The notes under the pieces were generated by a model. The model was not told the DNA's origin. It worked only from the letters and a program-made list of their open reading frames with translations, and searched no databases. A stretch of DNA of 44,302 nt from the NCBI GenBank assembly GCA_015058875.1, contig SVBN01000022.1, forward strand, positions 1 to 44,302, in the 5' to 3' direction. Position numbers and translations under genes: made by a program. Positions 15,584-25,500 of the stretch are shown here, in pieces. Every line of letters begins with the position of its first letter. Position 1 is the stretch's first letter. The stretch is from Erysipelotrichaceae bacterium. Its GTDB lineage: Bacteria > Bacillota_I > Bacilli_A > Erysipelotrichales > Erysipelotrichaceae.

Positions 15584-16186
15584 ATGGAAAATCCTTATGA
15601 ATTGATTTATCTGAGCCGGACAGGAGACGAAGACGCCTTTCCGGCTTTATTGCATCAGATCGAACCGTTGCTGAGGGTGGAAGTCAACCGTCTGATTTCC
15701 GCCAATGAGGGCTTTGAAATATACCGTGAGGATATGCTGATGGAGAGTTACATCTCCGTATATGATGCCGTCAACGCATACCGGGAGGATATCGGAGCCG
15801 GATTTACCACTTTCTGCATGCGGGTTGTCAGAAACCGTCTGTGCTGTTTTGTCAGAAGAAATCTCACATCAAGAAGTGTCCGGTTTCACCGTACAGTTCC
15901 TTTGGAGGACTATACATCGGATCCGGACGGTGAGACGAGAATGCCGGAACAGAGGGACCGTCTTTCCGAACCTGTTTATGCGATGCGCATGAATCAGGCG
16001 GCGGAACGGCTGGATCATATCATCAGCAGGATGAAACCGCGCGACAGGGAGGTACTGAGTGCATGGATGGACGGAAAAACCTACCGGCAGGCAGGACAGG
16101 AACTCTCCATGACAGAGCGTCAGTTTGGATCAAGAAAAGAAAGAATACGCAAAAAGGTGATAAATACAGTACTGCATGGTGATTGA
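15584..16186 (+). CDS. SigH-like sigma-70-family RNA polymerase sigma factor
   Basis: The 200-residue protein has sigma region 2 (about 10-90, with the core-binding and -10-recognition stretch AYREDIGAGFTTFCMRVVRNRL) and region 4 (about 135-195, PRDREVLSAWMDGKTYRQAGQELSMTERQ..SRKERIRKKV). Regions 1.1 and 3 are missing. Its position between rlmB and rpmG-secE-nusG is that of sigH in Bacillus and Clostridium. There SigH drives early stationary-phase, competence or sporulation genes. It could be an orthologue that has drifted in an organism that may not sporulate. The regulon is unknown. It lies 13 bases after rlmB. Confidence 0.82.
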   Translation: MENPYELIYLSRTGDEDAFPALLHQIEPLLRVEVNRLISANEGFEIYREDMLMESYISVYDAVNAYREDIGAGFTTFCMRVVRNRLCCFVRRNLTSRSVRFHRTVPLEDYTSDPDGETRMPEQRDRLSEPVYAMRMNQAAERLDHIISRMKPRDREVLSAWMDGKTYRQAGQELSMTERQFGSRKERIRKKVINTVLHGD

Positions 16187-16212
16187 CGCGTTCACAGCAG
16201 TTGTGGTAAATT
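16183..16212 (+). promoter_or_regulatory. Promoter of rpmG-secE-nusG
   Basis: TTGACG (16183-16188) overlaps the stop codon of the sigma-factor gene. TAAATT (16207-16212) follows after 18 bases and AAGGAG lies before the rpmG ATG. Confidence 0.65.
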
Positions 16213-16238
16213 AGTTGGGCAGCTAAGGAGTTTTAATC

Positions 16239-16388
16239 ATGGCAAAAGATGACAAAGTGATTCTGGCCTGCACGGTATGTCTGTCCCGGAATTACGTCAC
16301 TCCGCATAAGAATGCGAAAAAACGTCTTGAACTCATGAAATACTGTCCGAAATGCGGGCGTAAGACACTCCACAAGGAAACCAGATAG
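16239..16388 (+). CDS. rpmG: 50S ribosomal protein L33, zinc-binding form
   Basis: A 49-residue protein starts at ATG 16239 behind AAGGAG. It reads [19 protein letters not shown] and ends ...[15 protein letters not shown]. The two CxxC pairs mark the zinc-containing (C+) form of L33, a small protein of the large subunit near the E site. C-minus paralogues replace the C+ form under zinc starvation in some bacteria; no second copy is in this window. The location before secE is the usual one. Confidence 0.95.
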   Translation: MAKDDKVILACTVCLSRNYVTPHKNAKKRLELMKYCPKCGRKTLHKETR

Positions 16389-16399
16389 GAGGCATCTCT

Positions 16400-16585
16400 A
16401 TGGATAAGACATTCAGCTGGAACGGCATAAAAAAAGAAGCGAAGCGTGTACGCTGGCCGAAGCGTGCAGATGTTGCATCAAATACAGGTGAGGTTGTAGT
16501 TTTCACTGCATTCTTTGCGCTGTTCTTTGTTCTGTGCGATTTCATGACCGCAGGACTTCTGGGCCTGATCGGTATCGGAGGCTGA
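16400..16585 (+). CDS. secE: Preprotein translocase subunit SecE
   Basis: The 61-residue protein has the short Firmicutes SecE form: an amphipathic N-terminus with the conserved KEAKRVRWPKR segment, then one transmembrane helix (about 33-58). It clamps SecY in the Sec translocon. The start ATG 16400 follows AGGAGG, 11 bases after rpmG, and nusG starts one base after the stop. Confidence 0.95.
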   Translation: MDKTFSWNGIKKEAKRVRWPKRADVASNTGEVVVFTAFFALFFVLCDFMTAGLLGLIGIGG

Positions 16586-16586
16586 T

Positions 16587-17168
16587 ATGAGCGAAGATAA
16601 GAAAGTGAATCCCGTCATTGACGATGAACATGAAAAACGCTGGTATGTAGTCAACACATATTCCGGCCATGAAAACCGTGTCAAGGACAATCTGGAAAAG
16701 CGTGTGGAATCCATGGGAATCCAGGACTCACTGTTCCGTGTTCTTGTCGCAGAAGAACCTGAGATCGAAATCAAGAACGGCAAGGAAGTCGAGAAAATGA
16801 AGAACATTTTCCCGGGCTATGTCTTTGTCGAAATGAAGATGACTGATGAAGCATGGTATGTTGTCCGCAACACACCGGGCGTCACCGGATTTATCGGATC
16901 TTCCGGCGGCGGCGCAAAGCCGTTCCCCGTATCTCCGGATGAGATTGAAGCGATTCTGCGCAGAATGGGCCAGAGTGATAAGAAAGTTGTCGTTGACTTC
17001 ACCATCGGTGATAATGTCCGTATTTTGAACGGACCGTTTGCCGGCATGGAAGGAAGAGTCAATGAAATGAATGATCAGACACAGGTCGCAAGCGTCATGA
17101 CTCTGCTGTTCGGCCGTGAAACACCGACAGATATCAACTATAACGATCTTCAGAAAGTGACAGAATAA
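16587..17168 (+). CDS. nusG: Transcription termination/antitermination factor NusG
   Basis: The 193-residue protein has the NGN domain (RWYVVNTYSGHENRVKDNL at about 13-31 and FPGYVFVEM near 73) and a C-terminal KOW domain with GPFAGMEGRV near residue 150. NusG binds the clamp of RNA polymerase, modulates pausing and links transcription to Rho or the ribosome. It closes the rpmG-secE-nusG unit and is followed by a terminator. In most Firmicutes rplK would come next, but a serine hydrolase gene intervenes here. Confidence 0.97.
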   Translation: MSEDKKVNPVIDDEHEKRWYVVNTYSGHENRVKDNLEKRVESMGIQDSLFRVLVAEEPEIEIKNGKEVEKMKNIFPGYVFVEMKMTDEAWYVVRNTPGVTGFIGSSGGGAKPFPVSPDEIEAILRRMGQSDKKVVVDFTIGDNVRILNGPFAGMEGRVNEMNDQTQVASVMTLLFGRETPTDINYNDLQKVTE

Positions 17169-17177
17169 GTGAGACAG

Positions 17178-17207
17178 TCCCGTTATCCGTGTGATGACGG
17201 GATTTTT
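17178..17207 (+). terminator. Intrinsic terminator after nusG
   Basis: The stem TCCCGT / ACGGGA (17178-17183 with 17197-17202), extended by ATC/GAT, is followed by TTTTT. Confidence 0.85.
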
Positions 17208-17236
17208 CTGTTACAGTGGAGGCAGTGAGGTGCGGT

Positions 17237-18118
17237 ATGACAGAATATGATTTTGAACGGTTCCACGAAGAAGCAAAGAAACTGCGGGTGCTCGGCGTAA
17301 AGATCACACAGCACGGCAAAGTGCTGGACGAGGCATACTGGGATGACAACTGCCGCAGAAATGTATACTCTGCTTCGAAGTCCTTTACTTCTGCAGCGGT
17401 GGGAATTGCCGTCAGGGAAGGACTGCTCCGCCTGGATGAAAAACTGACGGAAGCATTTCCGGATGAGCTTCCGGATGAAGTACCGGAGAATCTTGCCTGT
17501 GCAGAAGTCAGGGATCTTCTGACAATGTGTCTCGGTCAGGCTTCCGGCAATCTGATGGGTGCACAGCGTCCTCTGATCCCGGAGGAGAACTGGGTCAGAC
17601 TGTCGCTTTCCCTGCCGTTTGCATATAAGCCGGGAACACACTTTGTATATAACAACGTCGGTCCGTATCTTGCCGGCATCCTTGTACAGAGAAGAGCGGG
17701 ATGCGATCTGGTATCCTATCTGATGCCGCGGCTGTTTGAGCCGCTCGGAATCCGCAGGCCCATCTGGGAAGAAGATCCGATGCGCAATACATTCGGTGCC
17801 GGCGGACTGTTTTTGTCGCTGAGCGAACTGGACAGACTCGGACTGCTGTATCTGCAGAACGGAAACTGGAACGGACGTCAGCTGATTCCGGAAGAATGGG
17901 TCAGGGAAAGCCTTTCCGTCCAAGCGGAAAACGGAAGATACGGCTACGGCTATCTGTTCTGGGCAGGACCGCACGGATCTTTCCGGGCAGACGGAAAATA
18001 CAGTCAGCTGAGCATTATCATGAGGGATAAGGATGCGGTCGTCACCACCATGGCGGAATGTCGCGATGCAGCAACGCTTGAAAAGCTGATCTTTGATGAA
18101 ATATGGACGCAGCTTTGA
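17237..18118 (+). CDS. Serine hydrolase, class C beta-lactamase/esterase family
   Basis: The start ATG 17237 is preceded by GAGGTGCGG; a GTG at 17216 would precede that site. The 293-residue protein has the active-site S-x-x-K (S45-A-S-K48), Y-x-N as Y138-N-N and a late HGS in place of K-T-G, as in esterase-like members of the beta-lactamase (Pfam Beta-lactamase) family. There is no signal peptide or membrane helix, so it is cytoplasmic and unlikely to protect the wall from beta-lactams. Substrate unknown, probably an ester or amide. It lies between nusG and rplK, an unusual place, and must rely on read-through of the nusG terminator or on an unseen promoter. Confidence 0.8.
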   Translation: MTEYDFERFHEEAKKLRVLGVKITQHGKVLDEAYWDDNCRRNVYSASKSFTSAAVGIAVREGLLRLDEKLTEAFPDELPDEVPENLACAEVRDLLTMCLGQASGNLMGAQRPLIPEENWVRLSLSLPFAYKPGTHFVYNNVGPYLAGILVQRRAGCDLVSYLMPRLFEPLGIRRPIWEEDPMRNTFGAGGLFLSLSELDRLGLLYLQNGNWNGRQLIPEEWVRESLSVQAENGRYGYGYLFWAGPHGSFRADGKYSQLSIIMRDKDAVVTTMAECRDAATLEKLIFDEIWTQL

Positions 18119-18126
18119 AAAAATGA

Positions 18127-18155
18127 TTGACGATTGCCCTGATTGATAATAAGAT
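18127..18155 (+). promoter_or_regulatory. Promoter of rplK-rplA
   Basis: TTGACG (18127-18132) and TAAGAT (18150-18155) are separated by 17 bases, just after the serine hydrolase stop codon. Confidence 0.7.
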
Positions 18156-18161
18156 AACTGA

Positions 18162-18243
18162 GCACACGCTTTTTGTGTGCGCATCATGCGTGGGAGGACA
18201 AAAGTCCGTGGAACCACTGCATGTGGACTTTCTTAAGAGGAGG
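18162..18243 (+). promoter_or_regulatory. Structured leader of rplK-rplA, probable L1 autoregulatory site
   Basis: The leader begins with the hairpin GCACAC/GTGTGC (18162-18180) and the small palindrome CGCATCATGCG. Two mutually exclusive helices then share bases 18204-18207: GGAC/GTCC (18196-18207, loop AAAA) and AAAGTCC/GGACTTT (18201-18231). The second lies directly before the AGGAGG of rplK. rplKA operons are autoregulated by L1 binding a leader that mimics 23S rRNA; this layout fits that role, but no L1 consensus was verified. Confidence 0.55.
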
Positions 18244-18251
18244 TAAGCCAC

Positions 18252-18674
18252 ATGGCAAAGAGAGTTGCAAAAGTCTGCAAACTTCAGTTCCCTGCAGGCG
18301 GCGCCAAACCGGGACCGGCTCTGGCATCCGCAGGTATCAACATGCCTAAGTTCTGCACGGAGTTCAACGACAAGACAAAGGACCGCAAGGGCGATATCGT
18401 TCCTGTAGTCATCACTGCTTATGAAGACAAGAGCTTTGACTTCGTAATCAAGACAACACCTGCAGCATTCCTTCTGAAGAAGGCAGCCGGTATCCAGAAA
18501 GCTTCCGGAACACCGAAGACTGTCAAGGCAGGAAAGATCACTGTTGATCAGCTCCGCGAAATCGCTGAGTACAAGATGCCGGATCTGAACGCAAACAGCG
18601 TTGAAGCCGCAATGAAGATCATTGCCGGCACAGCCCGCAACATGGGTATCACAGTAGAAGGGATGGACAACTGA
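18252..18674 (+). CDS. rplK: 50S ribosomal protein L11
   Basis: The 140-residue protein has the L11 N-terminal domain ([19 protein letters not shown]) and the C-terminal rRNA-binding domain ending [13 protein letters not shown]11 forms the GTPase-associated centre with 23S rRNA and is the thiostrepton and stringent-response contact site. Prolines of the N-terminal domain (PGPAL) are intact, so no thiostrepton-resistance change is obvious. The start ATG follows AGGAGG. rplA begins two bases after the stop. Confidence 0.97.
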   Translation: MAKRVAKVCKLQFPAGGAKPGPALASAGINMPKFCTEFNDKTKDRKGDIVPVVITAYEDKSFDFVIKTTPAAFLLKKAAGIQKASGTPKTVKAGKITVDQLREIAEYKMPDLNANSVEAAMKIIAGTARNMGITVEGMDN

Positions 18675-18676
18675 TT

Positions 18677-19354
18677 ATGGCAGGTAAGAAGTACAGAGAG
18701 GCTGCAGCCCAGATTGACCGTAACAGACAGTATCCCTATGCGGAAGGTATTGCACTGGCAAAGAAAGTCAACCCTGCAAAGTTCGACGCAACAGTAGAAG
18801 TAAGCTTCTTCCTGAACGTTGATCCCCGTCAGGCTGATCAGAACATCCGCGGTGCGATGGTTCTGCCGAACGGCACAGGTAAGACAAGAAAGGTTCTCGT
18901 TATCACACAGGGACCGAAGGAACAGGAAGCCAAGGATGCAGGCGCTGATTATGTCGGCGGTGCAGATATGATCGAACAGATCAGAGGCGGATGGTTCGAT
19001 TTCGACATCATCGTTGCAACACCTGATATGATGGGTCAGCTTGGTAAGCTGGGCCGTCTGCTTGGTCCGAGAGGCCTCATGCCGAACCCCAAGACAGGAA
19101 CTGTTACAACAAATGTTGCCCAGGCCATTGAGGAAATCAAAAAAGGTAAGATTGAGTACCGTGTTGACAGAGAAGGAAACATTAACTGCCTGATCGGCAA
19201 GTGCTCTTTCTCCGATGAAGCTCTGGCTCAGAACTTCAAGGCAATCTATGATCAGTTGGTTCGTGTAAAGCCGGCTGCTGTCAAGGGTACCTATATAAAG
19301 GGAATCACAATTTCCACAACAATGGGTCCCGGTGTCAAGGTCTCCGTTGACTGA
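18677..19354 (+). CDS. rplA: 50S ribosomal protein L1
   Basis: The 225-residue protein has the L1 signature near residues 115-150 ([18 protein letters not shown]). L1 binds the mobile L1 stalk of 23S rRNA and, as free protein, represses rplKA translation. The length is normal. A strong terminator follows and the next core gene, rplJ, is more than 8 kb away, so the usual L11-L10 continuity is broken here. Confidence 0.97.
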   Translation: MAGKKYREAAAQIDRNRQYPYAEGIALAKKVNPAKFDATVEVSFFLNVDPRQADQNIRGAMVLPNGTGKTRKVLVITQGPKEQEAKDAGADYVGGADMIEQIRGGWFDFDIIVATPDMMGQLGKLGRLLGPRGLMPNPKTGTVTTNVAQAIEEIKKGKIEYRVDREGNINCLIGKCSFSDEALAQNFKAIYDQLVRVKPAAVKGTYIKGITISTTMGPGVKVSVD

Positions 19355-19369
19355 TTGATGCACAAAATT

Positions 19370-19401
19370 CCGGTTCAGATATGTCTGAATCGGTTTTTTT
19401 T
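19370..19401 (+). terminator. Intrinsic terminator after rplA
   Basis: A 10-bp stem CCGGTTCAGA / TCTGAATCGG (one wobble, loop TATG) is followed by eight T residues. Confidence 0.93.
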
Positions 19402-19422
19402 GCATTTTTTTTAATTTTTTTT
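19394..19422. repeat. Three consecutive eight-T tracts upstream of the surface protein gene
   Basis: T8 runs occupy 19394-19401, 19405-19412 and 19415-19422. The first belongs to the rplA terminator. Beyond them, a weak promoter candidate (TTGAAA 19440-19445, TTAACA 19463-19468) precedes AAAGGAGG and the ATG at 19506. Confidence 0.6.
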
Positions 19423-19505
19423 CTCCAAAATCGGTGGTTTTGAAATTTTTTAGCAAATGTTCTTAACAGAGGCCTTTCACGGTCGGACAAAAAAGGAGGA
19501 AAAAA

Positions 19506-22500
19506 ATGAAGCATTCAATGTACCAGAAACTGAAGCTGTTATTTGCGGCAATCGCCCTGATAACAGGCATCCTGCCGGTGCAGGCGGAAGAACTGACCGG
19601 TACACTCGGCGTGATTCTGCGGCTGGGGGATCATGAGGAAAGCGGTGAGATCACAGTCACCGGAGAACAGAATCCGGCTGATCTGGCACCGGAGGCAGAA
19701 GGATACCGGTTTACCGGGACTGCGGAAGCTGACGGAATTGCGCTGCAGACAATATCCGTGCAGGAGGACGGAATTCTTCTGACGACAGAACAGAGCGCTT
19801 TCATGAAAACCGATGAAACGGAGATTGTGTTTTTCTATGAAGCGGAGGCAGCCGGCATCATTTCCGTCGGTCAGCCCAATCCCTCGGAAATTACGGTAAA
19901 AACAGGCACCGCGCAGGAAGAACTGGGATTTCCGGAAACACTGCCCGTCCTTTACGGCGGCTCGGAAGAACCGGTACCGGAAGAAGTCCGGTGGGTGTGT
20001 GAAGCATATGATCCGGAAACGGAAGGAACATATGTGTTCACTGCGGAATTCAAAAACGGGGATCTGGCATTTGATCCGATGCCTCAGATCCGGGTGACTG
20101 CCGACAGGTTCTGTGCCCTGAATGAGATGGTGCAGAATCTTCCGGCGGTACAGGCGGCAGTTTCAATGAGCGAAGAAGAGCAGAACGAAGTCAGAAGCCT
20201 GCTTGGAAGAATCCGTTCGGAATTGTCGGAGCTTTCGGAAGATTCCCGGAATCAGTGGACCGGAAGTCATGATGCGGAGTACCGGCTTTATCTGGAGCTG
20301 TGCGAACTTCTGATGAACAGCTATGGAGGAGAACATGAAAATCTGGATGATGATCTGATCTATGCGGATTCACTGCGGATATCGGATATGAAAGACGGAA
20401 TCGGTCCGTTTGACGATGCGGATACCGACGGAAAAGACAGCAGCGCAGAGAATCACCGCATCCGGACATTTGATACGCTGACATATACGCTTTCTTACCG
20501 GACAGGATCCTACGGACTTTATGATTCCGTCAGAAACGGCTACATGTATTTTGAAATGATTCTGCCCTGCTCTGCAGATGAAGCGTTATTTCATCCGGAG
20601 TCCATGGGCTGGGCAGGAGCACAGGCAGACAGTCTGGACCAGATTGCGGAAGGGACATCCGGATATGTTCTTTCTTCGGGAGCAAAGATGATTTCAGGAA
20701 CTCTGAAAGAGTGTCAGATCATGACGGTGAAGCGGTGGATGACACCGAATGAAACAGCAGAAAACGCCTTCCCCGGCAGCGGCACGGTCAATGCAGTCAT
20801 TCATGTACTCGGTGCCGCAAACGGTACGGTTCTGACGCCGGTATTCCGGTGCTGGATGGACCACAATCACATATCTGCGGATGAAAACGGTGTGTATGAA
20901 GCATGCCCGGAACATCACCGGACGGAAGCGGCCGAAGCTGTTTCTCCGGAGGTAACGGTCACCTGCGAGCTGAGGATGAATGCCGTGCTGGCAAAGCATA
21001 CGCATACGGAAGGCCTGGATATCTTTGATTTTTCGACCGGAAATGAACTTGCCCTGAATAAAGATGCCGGCAGTATCCGTGGAAGAATCTACGGTTATTC
21101 CGTCACCTTCCAGCTTTACAGCGTCGGGGCCTCAGGAACCGGAGCAGATCTGAAAGGATGCGCAATACCGGACGGACCGCTGCGCGTAAGCGTGGATATG
21201 CAGGCAGCGTTCCGCCGCTCTTCCGATGCCTCCGGTACCAATTCCATGAATGCGGACGGCATGGTGCCCCTTGTCTGGAGCTATGAAGGCAACAAACGTC
21301 CCTATTCCGATCTGCAGGCAGACGGCAGGGATGTAAAAAGCTACGGCCTGACATACGCCACGCTCGCACCGCTGAACCGGAAAAATGAACGCGGCGACAC
21401 AATGCCCGCGGACGGGTCGAACGGATGCTGGAACGGCGGCGACTGGAGCGCGGAACAGAACGGAAGCGTTGTGACATTTACAATCTGGCCGAAGGATGAT
21501 GATCACCCCAGCGGATACACCGTCAATCCCGCATGGTTCCCGAACGGAAACAGCGGTGCCGCGCCGAAAAATCAGAACATCTACTGGAAAGCATCGGACG
21601 GAGTCTTTACTGCAAGAATCGGATGCATATCGGCAGGAGAAGTGTATGTCGTTGTTCCGATGGAGAATGACGGACAGGATGTGACGGAAATCTACGGTGA
21701 TACAGGCAACGTGGAACTGACAGTCACTGATATGAATCTTGAAGCATCATCCCATTTTACCCAGGCACTTCCTTCCGATCCCGGCGACAGGTCCAACCAG
21801 GGAAACAGATCGGATGATACGCTTTCCTGGACAACATTTATTTCCGGTGCCGGCGTTTATTCTCCGAACATTCATTACGCCGCTTCCGACGGATACGGCG
21901 ATGTGAATCAGAATGAAGAACCGGGTTCCTTCCTGCACACCGGAGAAGATGCAGTCGCGGCAGGAGAGACAATCGGCATCACATGGGGACTCTGGTGTGA
22001 TCCGAAAGGCGACAGCGCAAAGGTGATCTATGCGGCAAACAGTCTGCTGAAATTTGATGATGAAGGAATTCTTCCGGAAGATTCCGACGGAAATCCGTCA
22101 GCACCATCTGTTTATGACCGCGGGTATATGTCCAAAGGTACATATACCTGGATGTATGCAGCCAAGCCGGATAAAACCGGATGGACGGATGACAATGAAA
22201 TGAATCAGGCAAAAGAATCCGATCTGATTTATTTCAGCGATCTGAATGAACTGAAAAGTCAGGGATATACCTGCATCGGTATTCTTCAGCAGTTCCGCAA
22301 ACCGCTGAGCGATAAAGAGTTTACGAACAAGGCTGCTCTTTCTTACATCCCCGTGACTGCAGCTTCCGATGAGAATACGCCCGGACATGTTTACCAGATA
22401 AGGATTTCAACCAGCTGGTGGCTGATGGACAGAGTCAGGGCTGCCGGCGGCGAGATTCCGCTTCGTCCGGAAGGAACGGAGAATCTGAATTTCTCCCTGC

Positions 22501-25500
22501 CGCAGGCAGACAGGCAGGATGTAATGAATGACTATGTAAAGGCTGTCTGGGAGAACGGTGCATTTACCGGCGGGCACTCCGGTGATAATCATGACGGAGA
22601 TTCCCTTTATGTGACTCCGTTCCGCAGTGAGGTGACGATCACGGCTGCCCAGAAACAGAGCGGTACAGGTGAACCCGCAAGAATCTACAGTCTGGATGCG
22701 GATCAGAGGTATGTCGAATACAGAATATCTCCTTCACTGGTGACATATGCGGAAACACTGCCGGGCAATCCGGTCAATGTCACAATCAGGGCAATTCTTC
22801 CGCCGCAGCTGGCGTACAGCAATTCGTTCGGGTCCAGGTATGCGCAGGAACAGGAATATCAGAGCAGAGGAATCGGCGTGCAGGGTGCATGCACAGGGGA
22901 AATCCTGGAGCCTGAAATTTCCCGGACGGAAAACGGCGAAACAGTGCTTGTCTGGACACTGGAGAACATCATTCCCGGAACGGAAATGAAGAATATTTAT
23001 TTCGGGACAATGATCGACGAAGAAAACGGTTATGCCGAAGCTGCGGATCAGACCCAGCTGATTGTCAGGGCGGAAATCAGCGCGGACGGTGACCGCCGTC
23101 CTCTGAGTGCCGAGAACGAAAATATCAGCGAATACGGAATCCGGCTGAGCAGACAGCTGGCAATGGCTGTATCCAAAAAAGCTGACCGGAGATTTATTGA
23201 TCCGGGAGATGATGCAGGTTGGACTGTAACAGCCGGCAACAACGGCGCTTCCGATCTGAATGATTCCGCGGTTGTGGATATCCTGCCGCAGGACGGATAC
23301 AGCGGTGATCTTATTCTGAAAGAGCTCAGGATCCTGAAGCACGGCGCAGACGGCGTCAGGGAAACTGCATCCAATATCGGCGATTGGGAGATCTGGTATA
23401 CATACAGCCGGGAGATATCAGCTGAAAACGCCGGGATATATGATGCCTCATATATCCGCTCCCGCAGTGAATGGATCAGAGGAACAGTCACTGCCGAAGG
23501 AGAAGACTATGTTTTTGCGCCGGATGACAATACAGGCAGAAACATCACTGCCGCGGCGGTCATCGGCACATTGAAGTCACAGGAAACATGCCGGTTTCAT
23601 ATTGCGGTCTGTGCTCCGGATGCACAGGGATCACAGCAGCTCACGAACCGCGTATTCCGCGGGGAAGACAGCGGTCAGTCCACGGTATATATTGCGGCAA
23701 GAGCAATCCGCGGTCTGATCTGGCAGGACGATGATCTTGACGGCATCAGGGAAGCGGGTGAAGAACTGCTGGACAGCATAACGCTGACTCTGCTGAAAAA
23801 GAATGAGGCGGGCGTTTATGAACTGGTCATGCTCAGAAACGGTCAGCCTGCACAGATCTGCACCGGACAGAGCATCAATGTTCAAAGCGGAACAGTCTCA
23901 CCGCTTGAAAAAGGACAGTATTGTTTCGAATCTGCCGGTCCGGGTGAATACACTGTCCGTGCGGAATCCGAAACGATCGGGAATATGCTTTTATCACCGC
24001 TGCATGCCTCTGACAGTGAACATGATTCCGACGGAGAGCCGGTATATGACAATGATGTGCTGTGCGCCGTGGAAGTCAGGGATATTGCTCTGCCGGATGC
24101 GGAACGGATCGGAGCATACCGCTATGTATCCTCCGGAAATGATATCGGACTGGCTCCGGGCAGAAAGCCGCTGATGATCCGGAAGGAGTGGGCTTCCTCC
24201 GGCACAGAACTGCCGTCCGCCATCAGTGCCGGCGTGTACTGCGACGGGGAACTGTTAAAAACGTATGAAATGACTGCCGCAAATGCCGTGTCCGGAAACG
24301 GAATCTGGCAGATCATGACCGAAGATTTCCCGGTGTTTGATGAGGAGGATATGCATCTTCTCAGCTATACGGTCCGTGAAACAGAGGTCACCGGATTTAA
24401 AAAAGAAGAAAAAGAAGGGAGGACATTATTCAGCCGGTACGGGCATGAAGAGGATGAAGCCGGAACCTGGCTGAGCGAAACGGAAACAGACGGTGATGTG
24501 ATGATCATGAAGAATACATGGATTCCGGCAGAAATCCGGCTGGAAGGGGATTTTGCATTCACAGTGGAAAAATGTGATGAGAACGGTACTGTCATTGAAT
24601 CGCTGCCCGCAGAGTTCACGCTGTATGCGGTGAATGAAGGGGAAAAAGTTCCCGTTCAGACATTGACGACTGAACTGGGAACGGCATCTGCGGATCACCT
24701 GAGTGCCGGCGAATACATTCTGGAAGAAACAGAGGCGCCGGAAGGATATCTGAAGCATGCCGGCAGCATCTTAATTCAGATACAGGAAGACGGAAGTGTT
24801 TATGTCAGGGATGAAACGGCGGAAACAGGAATTATCCGCATCCTGAAAAAACTGTTCCGGCTTCAGACTGAGGAGGATCCTGCAGTTGAATGGAACAGTG
24901 AAACAAATACATTGTCGGTCCGGAATAAAACGATCCGCGGAAGCCTCCGTATTTCAAAGCAGACGCAGGATGAGGACGGGAATACGCTGGAAACGCAGCG
25001 GACAGCGGTATTTGAGATCGCTGATACAGAACACCCGGAATCTGTATGGACAGCAGAAGTAAAGTCCGGGGAGTCTGTAACTGTGAAAGATCTGCCGTAC
25101 GGAACGTACCGGATCAGCGAAAGAACTCCAGGAGAAGATGATCTGAATCCGGTTTACGCATGGGATCATGTCGAATTCTCCGGACAGGAAATCAGAATCA
25201 GCACGGAAGGAGAAATCCTGCAGGTCTCTGCAGTCAATGTTTACCGCAGAAAGACTGTGGATATTTCCGTGGAAAAGAAATGGGAAGCGGAGGCGCTCGA
25301 TGAAGCGGAGTTTGTTCTGGAACGAAACGGAGAGGAAGTGAAAAGCATGACTCTGAACCGCCAGAATGAATGGAAAGGAGTCTTTGCGGATCTGGAAGAA
25401 TATGATGAGGACGGAAACAGATATGCCTATGAAGTGAAGGAAATCATTCCGGAAGGATTCGGTGCAGTCTGTGAGCATGATGATCATCACTGGGTGTTCA

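Noticed and set aside
17216-17236. GTG start of the serine hydrolase
   Set aside because: It would lie upstream of the GAGGTGCGG binding site used by the ATG at 17237.
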